64,000 nt of DNA from Enchytraeus crypticus (GCA_905160935.1 CAJHZI010000698.1:1-64000); one strand, 5' to 3'. Shown: positions 20,844 to 33,439, numbered from the stretch's first letter. Translations and numbers: made by a program. The notes: a model not told the origin generated them from the letters alone.

Positions 20844-20893
<50 letters not shown>

Positions 20894-21360
20894 ATATATA
20901 GGCCTCTATGGACATAAATTTAATGTCCATGCTCTCAGTCTATGCTACTTAACATATACTGTAAGTAATTAGGCGATTACTGAAGCAAAGTTCATTAAAA
21001 TCCAGTAGACGCAGCTCGCATTAGTTTTGGACACACTGATCTCTTAATCTGTAGCTTCAGATCGATATCTGAAATATGCATCTAAATTTAGCATGAAAAG
21101 TTAAAAAATAAGTAGTCTAAGCCTGATAGAAAGGTTTAAGTTGAATATAGAACAAGTGATTATAGTCCTACCTGAAGCATTTTTCTTAACACTTGCTTTT
21201 CTCTGATGGTATCGGCTTTAGCAAATATCCTGTACCTCTCAGCGAAAAAGACGTAATCATCTCTGGTCAAAGTCCCACTTTTATCCTGGTCCAAACAATT
21301 AAAGAATGTTTTCATCCTGCGTACTGCATTCGGAGCCACAGTCACTTCCGGAATAGGCAT
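20208..21360 (-). CDS. SCP-like EF-hand protein, gene 2 (subfamily A)
   Basis: Coding exons 21360-21172 (63 codons; exon from 21408) and 20573-20208 (121 codons plus stop); 184 residues, the same splice phase as the other six genes. EF1 [12 protein letters not shown] (24-35); EF3 [14 protein letters not shown]4 [12 protein letters not shown] with His at position 3 and Lys at 5. The second coding exon begins IWDTFLEEAS and the protein ends LIFGPILD. Nearest relative is gene 3; their first coding exons differ at only four or five residues. The first intron (24444-21409, 3 kb) holds a CR1/L2-like LINE and an RTE-like LINE tail. No lesion seen, so probably an active calcium buffer gene. Confidence 0.92.
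20845..20893. repeat. (AT)n tract inside an inverted repeat
   Basis: The tract in intron 2 of gene 2 is flanked by TGTCCATAGAGGCCTAT at 20807-20823 and its inverse ATAGGCCTCTATGGACA at 20896-20912, a natural cruciform. The left arm recurs at 30338 in gene 3. Confidence 0.8.
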
Positions 21361-21599
21361 CTTGACAAATTGACGATAGGCGACGTAAGGAAATCTCTAA
21401 TTCTTGTCCTGTTATACTTTTATATTAAAAGAAACTTAATCAGGTTACAGCAAATAATAGCCATCTCAGTAAATGTCAAAATCGCAGAATTTGAATATAA
21501 TTATTTTATATTTTGTTCACTTCCATTTCGCTATAAATATGAAATAGAGCATATATTATAGTTAATGGATCATCTGTATTGATATTCATCACTCGTTCT

Positions 21600-22940
21600 T
21601 TATCACAAGTAAGCTTAGAATAATTAAATTAAAGATATAAAAAATATATTAAAAATAAATTTGAAATAGATAGCAATGACCTTTTGTCGAGCATTCTGTA
21701 AAAAGTTTGGCACTATTTTAAAAATTCTCTAGCTTAGCTACTGTATTCGAAAATATTTAGACATTTGATTTTTATGTGCACTTTTATGTATTCTGTTTTG
21801 TCACGAGTGGCTATGTAATTTTATATGCGTATGGTTTTTTACGAAGTGAAAATGGTGAGTATAGAGTACGCAATAAGGGTCGCATTTCCTCTATCCTCTA
21901 TTGAGTGGTTCTTCAGGCACGAGTTTTGTGCGGGTCGTTATGACATGGACTTATATTTGTCGTTGAAGCATAAAGTTTGCACGGGTCACAGTAACAATTA
22001 AGAGCTTTCCAAGGATAGTTTTGACAAAAACGATTGTTTTAAATAAGCAATATTGATAAACTTCGCCAAGTCCTGAGTACTACTTCGCTAATATTGAGTA
22101 GTACTTGTATACAAATCCAGAATAGTACTTTTGGAGTCAAATATTGAAACTACGGTTAACTGTTATACTAGTTAAGAATATTAATGAGATATTATGTATG
22201 ATTGATTATTATACTGAACAAATTTTAGATATTTGAACTAAAATTCCACGTTATCGTGTTGGCTTTACTGCTACATATAGATATCAACAAAATTTGTGGG
22301 CTATCCAATAATTAATTAGCAGACAAGCGAGACAAGAGAGCTCTAACAAAAACGAGTTTAAATCACTAAAGAAGTCGCATTTTTCCATCTGGAATTGCAT
22401 TCCATTAAATGCTTTGGAATGTTTTATGTTCATCAAGTCGGTCGAGGAAACTTTTAATTGTGTAGGAGGCTCGAGAGCGCCTGTCACTTTCTTTGACTTT
22501 AGGCTTCATGATCACCAAGGGTATACCAAATTAAAAATATAAATTTGCTTGCTTTGTAAAAATATAGAGCTAATAGCAATTAATAAAAGCGGGAAACTAG
22601 TAGTTTGTGTCCATTTATGTACAATACGATTATTTTTCGTAATAATATGCACCTATTAGGCCTAATATAAAAGAACTTAATGTGAACAAGGGCTTTAAAA
22701 GAGGTAGGACATTAGTCGCTTTGGCAATGTGGATATTTACGAATAAGATTGGCATAGCTTTCAGTTGGAGCCAAAAAGTTACAAACGACGAAGCCCTGCA
22801 GTGAGGTGTTAGCCTACAGAGGGAATGCGAAATAAATGCATTAAATTTCAAATAGGAAGAAGAGCCGAATAGGGCACAATGCAATTGAGTTATAATTTAC
22901 TAAAGTCATAGAAAGAAGAATGAAATCCTTCCAAAACTGA
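21600..22940. other. Intron 1 of gene 2, no feature recognised
   Basis: AT-rich sequence with short spurious ORFs on both strands; no repeat family recognised. Confidence 0.4.
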
Positions 22941-22949
22941 ATACCTTTT

Positions 22950-23890
22950 AATTGGCACTCCTTTGCAAAGAAGAAAAAATACCTCTGTTAATTTTCAGAA
23001 TCTTGCTCTTTCACCTTCTCGATCCGCCAAAAACCTTGGAGTCCTATTTGAAGAAAACCTTAACTTTAAATCCCATATCTCTTCTGTTTGTCGCGCCTCT
23101 TTCTTTCAGATTCGTCAGATTAGGCAAATACGTCCATCCCTTACTAGAAATTCAGCCACTATCCTTGCTAATTCTATAGTTCATTCAAAGCTCGACTACT
23201 TTAATTCATTATTACATGGGTTGCCACTATCCTTGCTAATTCTATAGTTCATTCAAAGCTCGACTACTTTAATTCATTATTACATGGGTTGCCTACTTCT
23301 TCTTTCAATCGTTTGCAGCAGGTCCAAAATTCTCTTGCTCGTGTTGTTTGTAAGTCCTTTCGACTTCAATTTCGCTCTTTTTGTCTACTTCGCAGTCTTC
23401 ATTGGCTCCCTGTTAATCAACGCATAAAATATAAAATAGCTCTATTAACTTTCAAAACTCTGCGATTTGGCAAGCCTTGTTACTTATCTGAAATTCTTCT
23501 TCCCTAACGTCCCTCACGTGCACTTCGCTCCACCGATGCTAATCTTCTCTCAGTTCCAAATATTCTCACGTCATTGGGCAGACGTTCATTTTCTTACGCA
23601 GCACCCACAATCTGGAACTCTTTACCTGCTAATCTTCGCTCGTGTTCTTCTCTTTCAACATTCCCTAGCAAGCTTAAAACTTACCTTTCCCCACAATAGA
23701 CAAAATCAATCTACCTTGACCATTTTTTGATCACCGGACTAACTTTCGTTTAGGACCTTACTTCTCCTCAGCACAATTCTTTCGCAGATTGGTCTGGGTG
23801 AATTGATCTGTAGTGATGTGTGCTGTTGGGGACGTCCCTGACATCATCCCTGGATGAGGAAACGGACGTTAAACCTTTATTTATTTATTT
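22950..23890 (+). mobile_element. 3' end of a CR1/L2-like non-LTR retrotransposon, decayed
   Basis: Frames spread over three registers encode the end of a reverse transcriptase: AKNLGVLFEENLNF, SATILANSIVHSKLDY, FNRLQQVQNSLARVV, LHWLPVNQRIKYKIALLTFK, then AAPTIWNSLPANLRS, the usual C-terminal string of CR1/L2/Rex-type LINEs. A 68-bp tandem duplication (23155-23222 and 23223-23290) disrupts the frame. The tail ends CTGGATGAGGAAACGGACGT, TAAACC(TTTATTTA)n. Sits in intron 1 of SCP gene 2. Confidence 0.8.
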
Positions 23891-23959
23891 AATTAATTAA
23901 TTAATTTATTTAAATCAACAATTTTATAACTAAATTTCTATTTAACCATCATCATCTTA

Positions 23960-24440
23960 ATCGTCCTTTGAATCCTAGTTTAACAGAGCTCTGGATTACA
24001 AAATAAAGTCTGTGAAAACTCTAGTATGGACCAAACTATTATATGGATGTGAAATGCGGACATTAAGAAAGGAAAATGTCAAGAACATTGAAGCAATGGA
24101 ACTGTTTTTATGGAGAAGATTACAAAAAAATTACCCAAAAACTTCTACATGAAGAAGTCATTAGGAGAGTGGGAACAGATAGACAGTTGATAAAATGCTA
24201 TAAAAATTGATGAAGAATAAAATATGATACACTTCAAGAGAAAATGGTTTACTGAAGAGGTAATAGAGAGTAGAATGAATGAAAGAGAAGCAGAGAGAGA
24301 CCGAGATTACAAATGTGAATATGTAAAGGAAACGGAATACAGATAGAGTGGAGACTTAAAATAAATTAAGGACCTGCAAATAGACAGTGCACTAAGAGAG
24401 AGAGAGAGAGAGTGAGAGAGAGAGAGAAAGCGAAGATTTT
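23960..24440 (+). mobile_element. RTE-like LINE 3' end with (GA)n tail, beside exon 1 of gene 2
   Basis: CTAGTATGGACCAAACTATT, ATATGGATGTGAAATGCGGA, GAAAGAGAAG, ...GACCTGCAAATAGACAGTGC, ACTAAGAGAGAGAGAGAG. Decayed version of the RTE end at 44676-45105. The tail reaches within about 20 bp of the exon 1 donor at 24445. An equivalent insertion lies at 32930-33430 in gene 3. Confidence 0.75.
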
Positions 24441-24444
24441 TTAC

Positions 24445-24573
24445 CAAAGCTGTCAGTCCAATGATGAGTCTTTGCCGTTCAGTTGAATTCTGGAAAGTTC
24501 GTGCTTTGAAGAATATTTTGCTAAAGATCTCATCGTATTTAAATAGGCAGATCACGGGACAGCAACCTTGAAC
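24445..24573 (-). promoter_or_regulatory. Promoter and non-coding exon 1 of SCP gene 2
   Basis: GTTCAAGGTT (24564-24573), TATTTAAAT (24536-24544), exon 1 ending at 24445 before GTAAAAAA. A second TCAAGGTCG site lies at 24733-24742. Assigned to gene 2 because it is the only such module between genes 2 and 3 and the exon 2 acceptor at 21408 has no closer partner. Confidence 0.7.
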
Positions 24574-25164
24574 AGCGGCCTTGATTATTAATTAGGCATA
24601 TTGATAAACGTACAGTAGTGTAGTGTGACGTACCAATTTTGTAGGCGTACCTATGGACAAAATCTGAGTCAATATCTAGAGTCAATAAATGAGTTAAATG
24701 TCATTTCGAATAATGAGGGACTTATGATGAACGACCTTGACGAATTCTAAGAAATATTTAATTTATTAAGTCAATTATATTGAATTTATGCCATTACTGT
24801 GTGCATTTTATTGTATATTGCTTGTTTTGCCGTAACTATTGTAAAGTATAGAGATGCCTTTTGCATGATATACTCTATTAAACATTAAACACTAGATCAA
24901 CAATTGCAAAATCTGCTCCATCATTTGAGGATAACATGCAATAAATTAATATAAGAAAATGATCATAGTTTTTATTTCTGATAGATTGTACGTGTATGCT
25001 GTAGTGTAGGAGTTTTATTGCAACATTTCTGAATGTCCTGAACGTTGTATTGATTCGCAGCTTTTGTATGCAATTAATTAGTCTAGGTTGTTATAAAAAT
25101 TACCTTATATGTAGTCAAATTGTATTGTACATGGAGATAAGTATTTTGTGTATAAATATAATAT

Positions 25165-25437
25165 AGCGAATGAAAGGCAGGATCTGAGATTAGCATGATC
25201 AGAGATTAGCAGGACCATAGATTAGCAGGATCAGAGATTAACAGTATCAGAGATTAGAAGGATCAGTGATTAGCATGCTCATAGATTAGGAGGATCAGAG
25301 ATTAGCAGGATCATGGATTAGCATGCTCATAGTTTATCAATATCAGAGATTAGCAGGATCAGAGATTTGCCGGATCAGAGATTAACTGATTCAGAGATTA
25401 ATATTATTATGGTTTAGCAGGATCACGGATTAGAAGG
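25165..25437 (+). repeat. 16-bp satellite array, degenerate (upstream of gene 2)
   Basis: About 15 diverged GATTAGCAGGATCAGA units. Preceded by ATATAGCGAATGAAAGGCAG as at gene 3 (34175). Confidence 0.85.
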
Positions 25438-25789
25438 GACTAAAGTTATGGTTTCCGACGGACAGTCTCCTGTAGCAGAATTCCATCTATCAAATTTTGA
25501 AATGTTTCATTTGTGAGGTTGAGGGGGGGGGGTGATCACATGAAGGGATTTTAGTTAAATTGGTTGGCAGGCGTTTGTGTGAGACGTGGGTAGGCCCAAG
25601 AAAGTGGGGGGAGGTCAGAATGGGGTTGATTTAGAACATTTTGTAAAGTGTTGCACATAAAACCTGAGGCAAATGAAATAATGACTATATCCTTTATGCC
25701 GTGCTCTATATTCAGCCGGAGTTACTGCCAAGGCATTCGTGGTATACTAATTATGATATAACTTAGATGGAATTGATATTTCTACTAGG

Positions 25790-26140
25790 CGCTGCTTCCA
25801 GCATGCTGCTCCACAGATCTGGAATTCTCTTCCTTCAACACTGCGCACCCCTCAACCATTCCTAATTAGCCTTTTGTATTATATGAGGAGTTTCATAAAC
25901 GGTTGGAAGCTTTTCTTTTAGATCTTCCTATTCTTTTCGATCTTCCTTTTCACCTAATGTCCATGAACTGAGACCATCACGCAAACCTCCATTTCGCTAG
26001 TACCCTTCCTTGGACTGATTACCCGGATTCTGGTTCGCACCGCTTATGGACCAACCACATTTTGATCATCGGTTTTGATTGTGTTCCATAGTGCTCGAAG
26101 TTGTCCTGAACAACAGTAGCACTCTAATCTCATTGTTGAT
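25790..26140 (+). mobile_element. CR1/L2-like LINE C-terminus and tail, second family
   Basis: A frame with RCFQHAAPQIWNSLPSTLRT is followed by non-coding 3' sequence ending GTGCTCGAAGTTGTCCTGAA, CAACAGTAGCACTCTAAT. The same tail is found at 15820 and inverted at 26355-26415. Confidence 0.65.
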
Positions 26141-27004
26141 ATTGTTCTTGAAAAATATAAAACAAATGAAAATTGTTGACACAAGTCTTGTATAGGCCTA
26201 ATATCATGTGATTGCAATCTTGAAATGGTATTTTTCTATGGCCACTAGAGTCGTTATTCCCACCACAGAGAAATGACTTATTTCTTTTCCTGTATGCGTC
26301 CGCGATAGTCTATTCCACATCAGATTCATTGGTGACTGAGCAATCAACGTAACGTAACACAACAACAATTAGAGTGCTACAGTCATCAATGACAACATCG
26401 AGCACCATTAAAACAAATCCAAACGGGCGAGCTGAAAATGCGTAAAAACGGTGCGAAGTTCATAATTCAGAAAATCAGCCAAAAATGAAAAGATGCTGAA
26501 TGAGACCTTTTTATCATTATATAATTGTGTTGCAGTGCATGTACTCTATGTAAATAGCGACGCAAATTACGTAGTTTGAAAAATAGGGGTTGCCTAGGTG
26601 AAAAATGGTACAGAGTTTAAAAAGATTAAGGAGAGGAAAAATTTCGATTTCTAAGTTAAGCTAGATGGAAGCATTATATTACGGGTAAGTGTAGTTGTTC
26701 TAGGGTGGGGTGTAAACGTCAATATGTGTCATTCTAATAGGCCTCCGAAAACTCGCTGAAATGTAGAAATATGTCAATGTGTGTAATTTATACCCATCAA
26801 ACAGATGGCTATAAATCTACCGGAAAGGATTAAAAATCCACATAACTTTTGGTTTATTCAAAGCAATAGTTATGTTTTTGGTATTCTTTTCTTGAAGATC
26901 TAAATAGTAAAAATCTAATCTAATTAGTAAATCAGCTTGCTTAGTACCTCTTCGGCGTCATTAAAGTAGGTTGATGAATTAGACATTAACAAATAGCATA
27001 AGGG

Positions 27005-27150
27005 GCATTAAGTTGGTGAGCGCCTAGGCTCCAATGTAGTAAAAAACTTAAGCGAATGGATAAACTTTGAAAGTATATTCGTATTCCGACGCTGGTTAAA
27101 CTGGGATTTAAGGGAAGATGATGATGATGATGATGGTGGTGATGAATTAG
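27005..27150 (+). mobile_element. SINE-B 3' half
   Basis: GGTGAGCGCCTAGGCTCCAA, TTAAGCGAATGGATAAACTT, TATTCGTATTCCGACGCTGG, TTAAACTGGGATTTAAGGGA, (GATGAT)n. Five-prime truncated. Confidence 0.75.
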
Positions 27151-27237
27151 ACATTCAACCTTCATTGGATTGGCACGTATTACTTTTCTACTGTCTTTCA
27201 TATTATTAAGGTAGCTTGATCTACTCTATATGCTTGG

Positions 27238-27370
27238 CTGGAGCCAGTGGCGAAGTCGGTAAGATATTCGACCGCGGATCAGTAGGTGCGGGTTCAAATC
27301 CTGAGCTCGCCCGTCACTGACATCGCTTTCGAGTGAGGAAACTGACATTAACCTTAGCTTTAGCTTTTTT
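27238..27370 (+). mobile_element. tRNA-derived SINE-A, complete copy
   Basis: GCTGGAGCCAGTGGCGAAGT, box B GTGCGGGTTCAAATCC, CGTCACTGACATCGCTTTCG, AGTGAGGAAACTGACATTAA, (AGCTTT)n. Best-preserved copy together with 35603-35735. Confidence 0.9.
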
Positions 27371-27811
27371 ATACGTTGCAGTTTAGTTTACTTCATTCGC
27401 TTAGTATAATTCATTCGCATTGTCGACCGTCGAGTTCATTTAAAATCAGATTGATGAGTAGTAGCGCATCAGCTGCTGAATAAGATCTTTTCTGTGTGTA
27501 TAATGATGCTAAAGCAGATGTTAATCCTTTGTTCATAGCATTTCTAAACTCTTTCAGCTACTCTAAATACTTTGTCATCTTTGTAGGACCTATGTGAGAC
27601 ATATCAAAACGTTACATAATAGGCCTGTGTCTGATTTCTAGGCCGCCGAAAACTGGCTGAAATGTTCTAGAAATATATTTAATCTATTTTGCCCATCAAA
27701 TAATGCAGCTGATGTTCTTCAGAGATTTCTTGCAAGTCAAAATCTTAAACCTAAATTTTATTCAATTGCCATTTCACTGTCCCTAAGTAATTCATGTGTG
27801 GGGTGCAATTA

Positions 27812-27813
<2 letters not shown>

Positions 27814-27907
<94 letters not shown>

Positions 27908-28048
27908 GTATATATATACATTATATATATGCATATTATATATAATATATGCATATATATATATATATATACATTATATAGATATACATATGTATATATA
28001 TGTATATATAAATGCATATATATAAATATATATATATTAATATATATA

Positions 28049-28105
<57 letters not shown>

Positions 28106-28138
28106 ATATATGTTTGTGTGTGTGTGTGTATATATATA
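27814..28138. repeat. Long AT microsatellite with embedded (GT)n
   Basis: Over 300 bp of (AT)n and near-palindromic ATATGCATAT variants, ending (TG)6. It generates false ORFs of I/Y on both strands. Confidence 0.95.
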
Positions 28139-28454
28139 TACCTTGAGTGAATAAGCCCGATTTTGTTTCTTATTCTGTTCTGACATTTAATTCGAAACAT
28201 AACATTCCTGCGATTGTTTTCTTGAGAAAGAGGTTCTCATGCAAACAGTCGTAATTATCACGATTAGTGATTTACAAGTAAGACGACAAGGATATTTGTA
28301 ATTTAGAATGCTTAACTTTCTTTCAGTCGCATGATTGCCCATTTGACACATTGCACTGCGAAGTTTCAGTGATCAGTTTAATTTTTGTCCTTTTCGTTAT
28401 TTACCCTTTCTTTACCGTTATTGCATACTTATTATTATAATTATTATTCACTGA

Positions 28455-28640
28455 ATGCAGCCCGCAGGAATTTTAGACTATTTAGCCCTCCAGGAACTGG
28501 GGAAAGCTGTCAATGCTCGGTCAAGGCGATCGCCTACCCATCCAAGTACTAACCGAGCACTTCGTAGCAAAACTTCGTTCATTTGGCGCGCAGCTAAGCC
28601 CAGTGCACTAAATTCTCTCCCAAACATATTGCTATCGCAT
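28455..28640 (-). repeat. 5S rRNA-like dispersed element, best copy
   Basis: GCGATCGCCTACCCATCCAA, GTACTAACCGAGCACTTCGT, CGCAGCTAAGCCCAGTGCAC. CCATCCAAGTACTAACC.GC is the exact complement of the inner 5S rRNA promoter region. The flank GCAGGAATTTTAGACTATTT is shared with the other copies. It marks the left edge of duplication unit 3. Confidence 0.7.
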
Positions 28641-29214
28641 ATTCTAGTTAATATTCGTGTCAATTTCCGATATTCTACCATCGATTCCCATACAAGTTGA
28701 TTAAGGAGTATGATATCGGGTATTTAATAAACACGAGAAAGGGAACGTTAATTAAGTCGTAACAATTAAACGGCTTATATAATTGGGACTATAAAAAGTG
28801 ATAGGCCTATAGCCCAATTATCATATAATCACGCATGGTCGTTCACTCTAGGCCTAATGGGTCTTTAGGTCCCCACATGTATGGATATATGTGTATATAC
28901 ATGTACATGTATATCTAGCTATTGTATAAATACTTCATAATAATTACAATACTATAGTAATTGTTTCAATTATATATTCAACAAATATTTTATCAATTAA
29001 TTTTTAGCGTGCAAAAATTTAGGGCTAATACATTTTTAGAGTAGAATCAAATGTATTTCATGCCAATAAAATTCAACCACACACGCCTATACATGCAGAA
29101 GAAGTGAAAAGGCACAAAGGCATGTTCTTACTAACATGTGTCTCAAAGTTCAAACATATACAATAAAGTCCTAATTAACTACAACTTGGTAAATCTCAAT
29201 ATATGCAATACTTG

Positions 29215-29217
<3 letters not shown>

Positions 29218-29262
<45 letters not shown>
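29218..29262. repeat. (AT)n microsatellite
   Basis: About 22 AT dinucleotides downstream of gene 3. Confidence 0.95.
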
Positions 29263-29739
29263 CATATAAATGTACAACACTAAATTGTAGCACATACATA
29301 CATTAAATCCATTATGGAAAACACATAAAAATGGCAAAATGTAAAGTCACTTACACAATCAGAGTCCAAAAGTACCGCATATAATTATTTATATCGCATA
29401 ATGTGATATTAATGATCGAATAAATATCATTTAAATTACAAATAATAATATATTTATATTTCGTTTACTCAATGCAATGAGCAACCATACACGCAAATAC
29501 ATATATATGTAGAAGTTAAAGAAAAGAATTCAAAGACTAGAATAAGTGTTTAAAGTTTAAATGAAGTGTTAAATTAGAAGAGAAATATTATTTATTTAGA
29601 ACTTAAGTCTTAGTGATATCAACCTCACTTTAGCAGCATATTCAATATTCGTAATTAATTATGCTCCAGCAATTATGCGTACAACATTTGATCTACATTA
29701 TTTAGGAATGTAGATGAAATACGACACATATATTCTGCT

Positions 29740-30363
29740 CTAATCTAGAAGTGGTCCGTAGATAAGAAACTCTGGTCGAAACTCATCCAGGTTAGGGTCG
29801 AGATAATCGACAACAGCTTTAACGAACTCGTCGTATTCAACCACTCCTTTGTTGTGTTTATCAAGAACTTTGAAAGCAGCGTCAGCAGTTTCGTCATTTA
29901 GATACAAGAGTTGATGCAGGAGTCTAAATTCATCAGGACTGATCTTCCCATCAGCATTCAGATCAATCAGGTCAAAGAGCATATCAGCCCAATTTGTTGA
30001 AATTGACACGAGTTTTTCTTTACCCTGAATTGCGACACATTTCGCTACCACCTCCGGGGTCAATTCTGTGGTTTTCGAAGCTTCGTCGAGGAAAGTGTCC
30101 CATATCTACGAAATAAAAAGAGTCAATGATGGTTGGTGAAGTGTAAATTCTTTGCATGCAGTACTTCTATTAATGTAAGAAATTACATTTCAATGATTTC
30201 TCGAGGTATTTAACAGTATAAATCGGATATTATAATTTAGTTAGTGTAAATTATAAAATATGTAAAAAATTAAATGCAATTTACAAAGTCAAAATTGTGC
30301 AACGATCACCTTCTTACATGTTAAACAGACTGTTTAATGTCCATAGAGGTCTATATATACATG

Positions 30364-30424
<61 letters not shown>

Positions 30425-30428
30425 ATGT

Positions 30429-30481
<53 letters not shown>

Positions 30482-31975
30482 CGTAAAATGTTGGAGTATG
30501 ATGTTATGTCTGTTATGACTAGCCCATGTTATGACTGGGGAACAGACGAATGGACCAACCGTTAACAGAAATTGTCCTAAGAAACGACTGAGCAAGAACT
30601 AGGGAAGACAACCGGAAGCCACCTCAGAACCATATTAATCCGCATCAATAGACTGCATTAAGGTGTTGTTTACTCTAATGTCACACTTTAAGATTGTGAT
30701 GCAATTTTGCATTAAAGAAATGGAAAATAATAATAAAAAGTTTATCATAATTAGTTTTTAGTTAAAATAGTTTATTTTATTTACTCTTTTTAATTGACAA
30801 AATAATTTAGTTTAACTACTTATTTTAGTTAAAAAATAGTTTAATTTAACAGCGTTTTAGTTACAAGCCCATTTTCGCTGCTAAATTTGATCCGCATCAG
30901 TCTGGTTTTACTCCGAAGAAAATATTTATAAAACTCACTTAAATTCTTATCCAAAATCATCACAATACCCTTCTATAACATTTCCTCCCTCCGGAGTAGA
31001 TGAATCTGTACTTGTAACATCTCTGGTGCCCATGCGTCTCACCTCACTCAACTCAGGAAATTTTTTCCTTTATCGATTTCCTTGTTTTTATTTTCTATTT
31101 TTTAACTTTCACTCATTGTTTCCATTCAATGTTCCTACATTTATTATTTTGAGACACATGAAATGTCCAACGACTCCACCTAAGCTATATCCATAAGGAA
31201 GCTGAAGTTACGAATGTCTATCCTATTCTTAACACCTTCTCCCAAATTATTTGGTGCGCGAGACTGGGGGCTTTCATTATTACTTAGGCCTTGGCCTATA
31301 TGCTATACTTTCTTTGGGCTATGGTCGTGCCGAGGCGAGGTCTTCCCCTATGCCTTCAACAGCGTTGACTAGCATTTACTGTTCAGGGTGGGGGGGGGGT
31401 TGAGAAAACCATCCTGTTTGCCTAAATTTAAGGATATTTTAAAATGTGAATCTTTAGCAATTTTTGCCGTTTTTGATCGCTAAAACCCATTTTTGCGGGC
31501 CACTTTTCATCATTAAATGTATATCACTTAGTATATATAATGCAAGTAGGAAAGATATGTATATGCCTTGAATATTGACATTACGTAAACAGCATTCATT
31601 TAAGTCTAATTTATGATTATTGGATTTGTGTTGAACACACTGCTCCTTTTTCTTCATAGATCCAGATATCGAACTCTGATCTTTGTTCTTCATAGCTCTA
31701 GATCGATATATCAAATAGGCATAGAAATATATCATGAAAAATTAAAAGATATATTTCGTAATGGACTTAAGAACAAATAATTGTACCTGAAGCATTTTTC
31801 GTAGGACTTGCTTTTCTCTGATGGTATCAGCATTAGCAAATATCTTGTACCTCTGAGCAAACAAGACGTAATCATCTCTGGTCAAAGTCCCACTTTTATC
31901 CTGGTCCAAACAATTAAAGAATGTTTTCATCCTGCGTACTGCATTCGGAGCCACAGTCACTTCCGGAATAGGCAT
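29740..31975 (-). CDS. SCP-like EF-hand protein, gene 3 (subfamily A)
   Basis: Coding exons 31975-31787 (63 codons; exon from 32023) and 30105-29740 (121 codons plus stop); 184 residues. EF1 [14 protein letters not shown]3 [14 protein letters not shown]4 [12 protein letters not shown] with the same His3/Lys5 changes as genes 1 and 2, and FKVLDKH in place of FKALDKH. The last exon begins [10 protein letters not shown] and ends LIYGPLLD. Intron 2 (1.7 kb) carries AT microsatellites; intron 1 (33439-32024) carries two RTE-like LINE ends, one at the same site as in gene 2. Regarded as an intact member of the tandem block. Confidence 0.92.
30345..30480. repeat. AT microsatellite in intron 2 of gene 3
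   Basis: (AT)n with ACATGTATAC interruptions, at a position equivalent to the tract in gene 2. Confidence 0.9.
30490..31450. other. Intron 2 of gene 3, no feature recognised beyond a repeat fragment
   Basis: 30590-30640 (TGAGCAAGAACTAGGGAAGA) resembles 7030-7085. The rest is AT-rich without recognisable families, with a G-run at 31389-31399. Confidence 0.4.
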
Positions 31976-32194
31976 CTTGATTAATCGACGATAAGATACG
32001 TAAAGAATTCTTTAATGCTGGTCCTGTTAAATATTTAAAGAAAACTAATCAGGCTACAGCAAATAATAGGCAGCTCAATAAATTTAAAAATCAGAAAATT
32101 TGAATATCATAATTTTAAATCTTGTTCACTTCCATTGCGATATACATGTAAATATAAAATAATGCATAATTATATTATAGTGAAAGGATCATCT

Positions 32195-32815
32195 GTATTA
32201 ATATTAGCACCGGTAAGACGTTTCGAATATTTGGATCATACTATAACCGTTGACGGGAAATGTGAGCCTGAAATATGCAGTAGGATTGCACAAGCAAAAG
32301 CGGCCCTCAGTAATAGAAGAGAACTTTTAACAAATGTCTAAAGAAATACACAAAGAGAGTGAAAACCTTGGTTTGGACCACGATATTATAAGGATGTGAA
32401 ACATGGACCTTAATGAAAGAGGATATCAGGAAACTAGAGTCATTGGAAATGTGGATATGGAGAATAATCAAAAGCATTAGTTGGACGCAAAATTTCACAA
32501 ATGAGGAAGTTCTGGAGAGAGTTGTTACAGATAGATAGGCCTTGTTGATAAAAGCAAGAAGAAATAGGAAAGAAGAGTTGGATAGGACACATTCTAAGGG
32601 GAAAGTCTACGAAAAGAAGGTCATAGAAGAGAGAATGGAAATAAATGGAGGCAGAGGAAGGCCAAGATTAGCGTCGGGTGATTTATATGTCCACTCTATA
32701 TATATTTATATATCCACTTTAAATGTGGACATGAAGTTGAAAGCGGAAGAGAGAGTAGAGCGGAGACGTTATATAACATGGGCCTGCCAATAGGCAGTGC
32801 ACTAAGAGAGGGAGA
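32195..32815 (+). mobile_element. RTE-like LINE 3' end, decayed
   Basis: Frames encode RRFEYLDHTITVDGKCEPEI, CSRIAQAKAALSNRRELLT, then (shifted) LVWTTIL, RKSWIGHI-like and GRGRPR-like pieces, the usual end of RTE-type endonuclease/reverse transcriptase ORFs. The tail CTGCCAATAGGCAGTGCACT, AAGAGAGGGAGA is the family tail. In intron 1 of gene 3. Confidence 0.8.
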
Positions 32816-32929
32816 GATTTGTATATGCACTTTTTGTGATTTTAATTTTAAAATGTTATTGCTAAATTTCTATTTATTCATCATCATCTTCATAGTCCCT
32901 TGAACCCCAATTTAACTAGACTCAGGATT

Positions 32930-33396
32930 ACAAAATGAAGATATTGAAATCTTTAGCATTTCTACAATATTATAGGGATGTGAAATCTGGGAATTAAGGA
33001 AGGAAGATATCAGGAACTTTGAAGCGTTGGAAATGTTGATATGAGGAAGGTAGAAAAGATTAGCTGGGCCCAAAAAGTTACAAGTGAGGAAGTTTATAAG
33101 AGTATGGGTAGAGATAGACAGTCGATAAATGCTACAGGGAATTTATACAAGAATTGAATATGCCACATTTCAAGAGGAAATGGTTAGCTGCAGGGGGTAA
33201 TAGTGGGTAGAATCATAGAATGAATTAAGAAAAGCGAAGCAAAGGAAGAGCAAGATTATGAATGTTACATGAATTCAAGATCCACAATCGTATGTGAATA
33301 TAAAGAGGAAAACGAAATAGAGATAAGAGTGGGGGCGTTATAAACAAGGACCTGCTAGTAGACAGTGCACTAAGAAAGAGGGAGAAAAAATAAGAT

Positions 33397-33427
<31 letters not shown>

Positions 33428-33430
33428 AGA
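32930..33430 (+). mobile_element. RTE-like LINE end beside exon 1 of gene 3 (orthologous to the gene 2 insertion)
   Basis: CAGGATTACAAAATGAAGAT..., CTGCTAGTAGACAGTGCACT, (GA)n, then AAAGCGAAGATTTTTTTACC at the donor. The same words in the same place as 23960-24440, including the flank TTTCTATTTA..CATCATCATCTT.AT.GTCC.TTGAA. One insertion copied by block duplication. Confidence 0.75.
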
Positions 33431-33439
33431 TTTTTTTAC

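Noticed and set aside
27794..28200. ORFs rich in I/Y on both strands
   Set aside because: Pure AT microsatellite translation.
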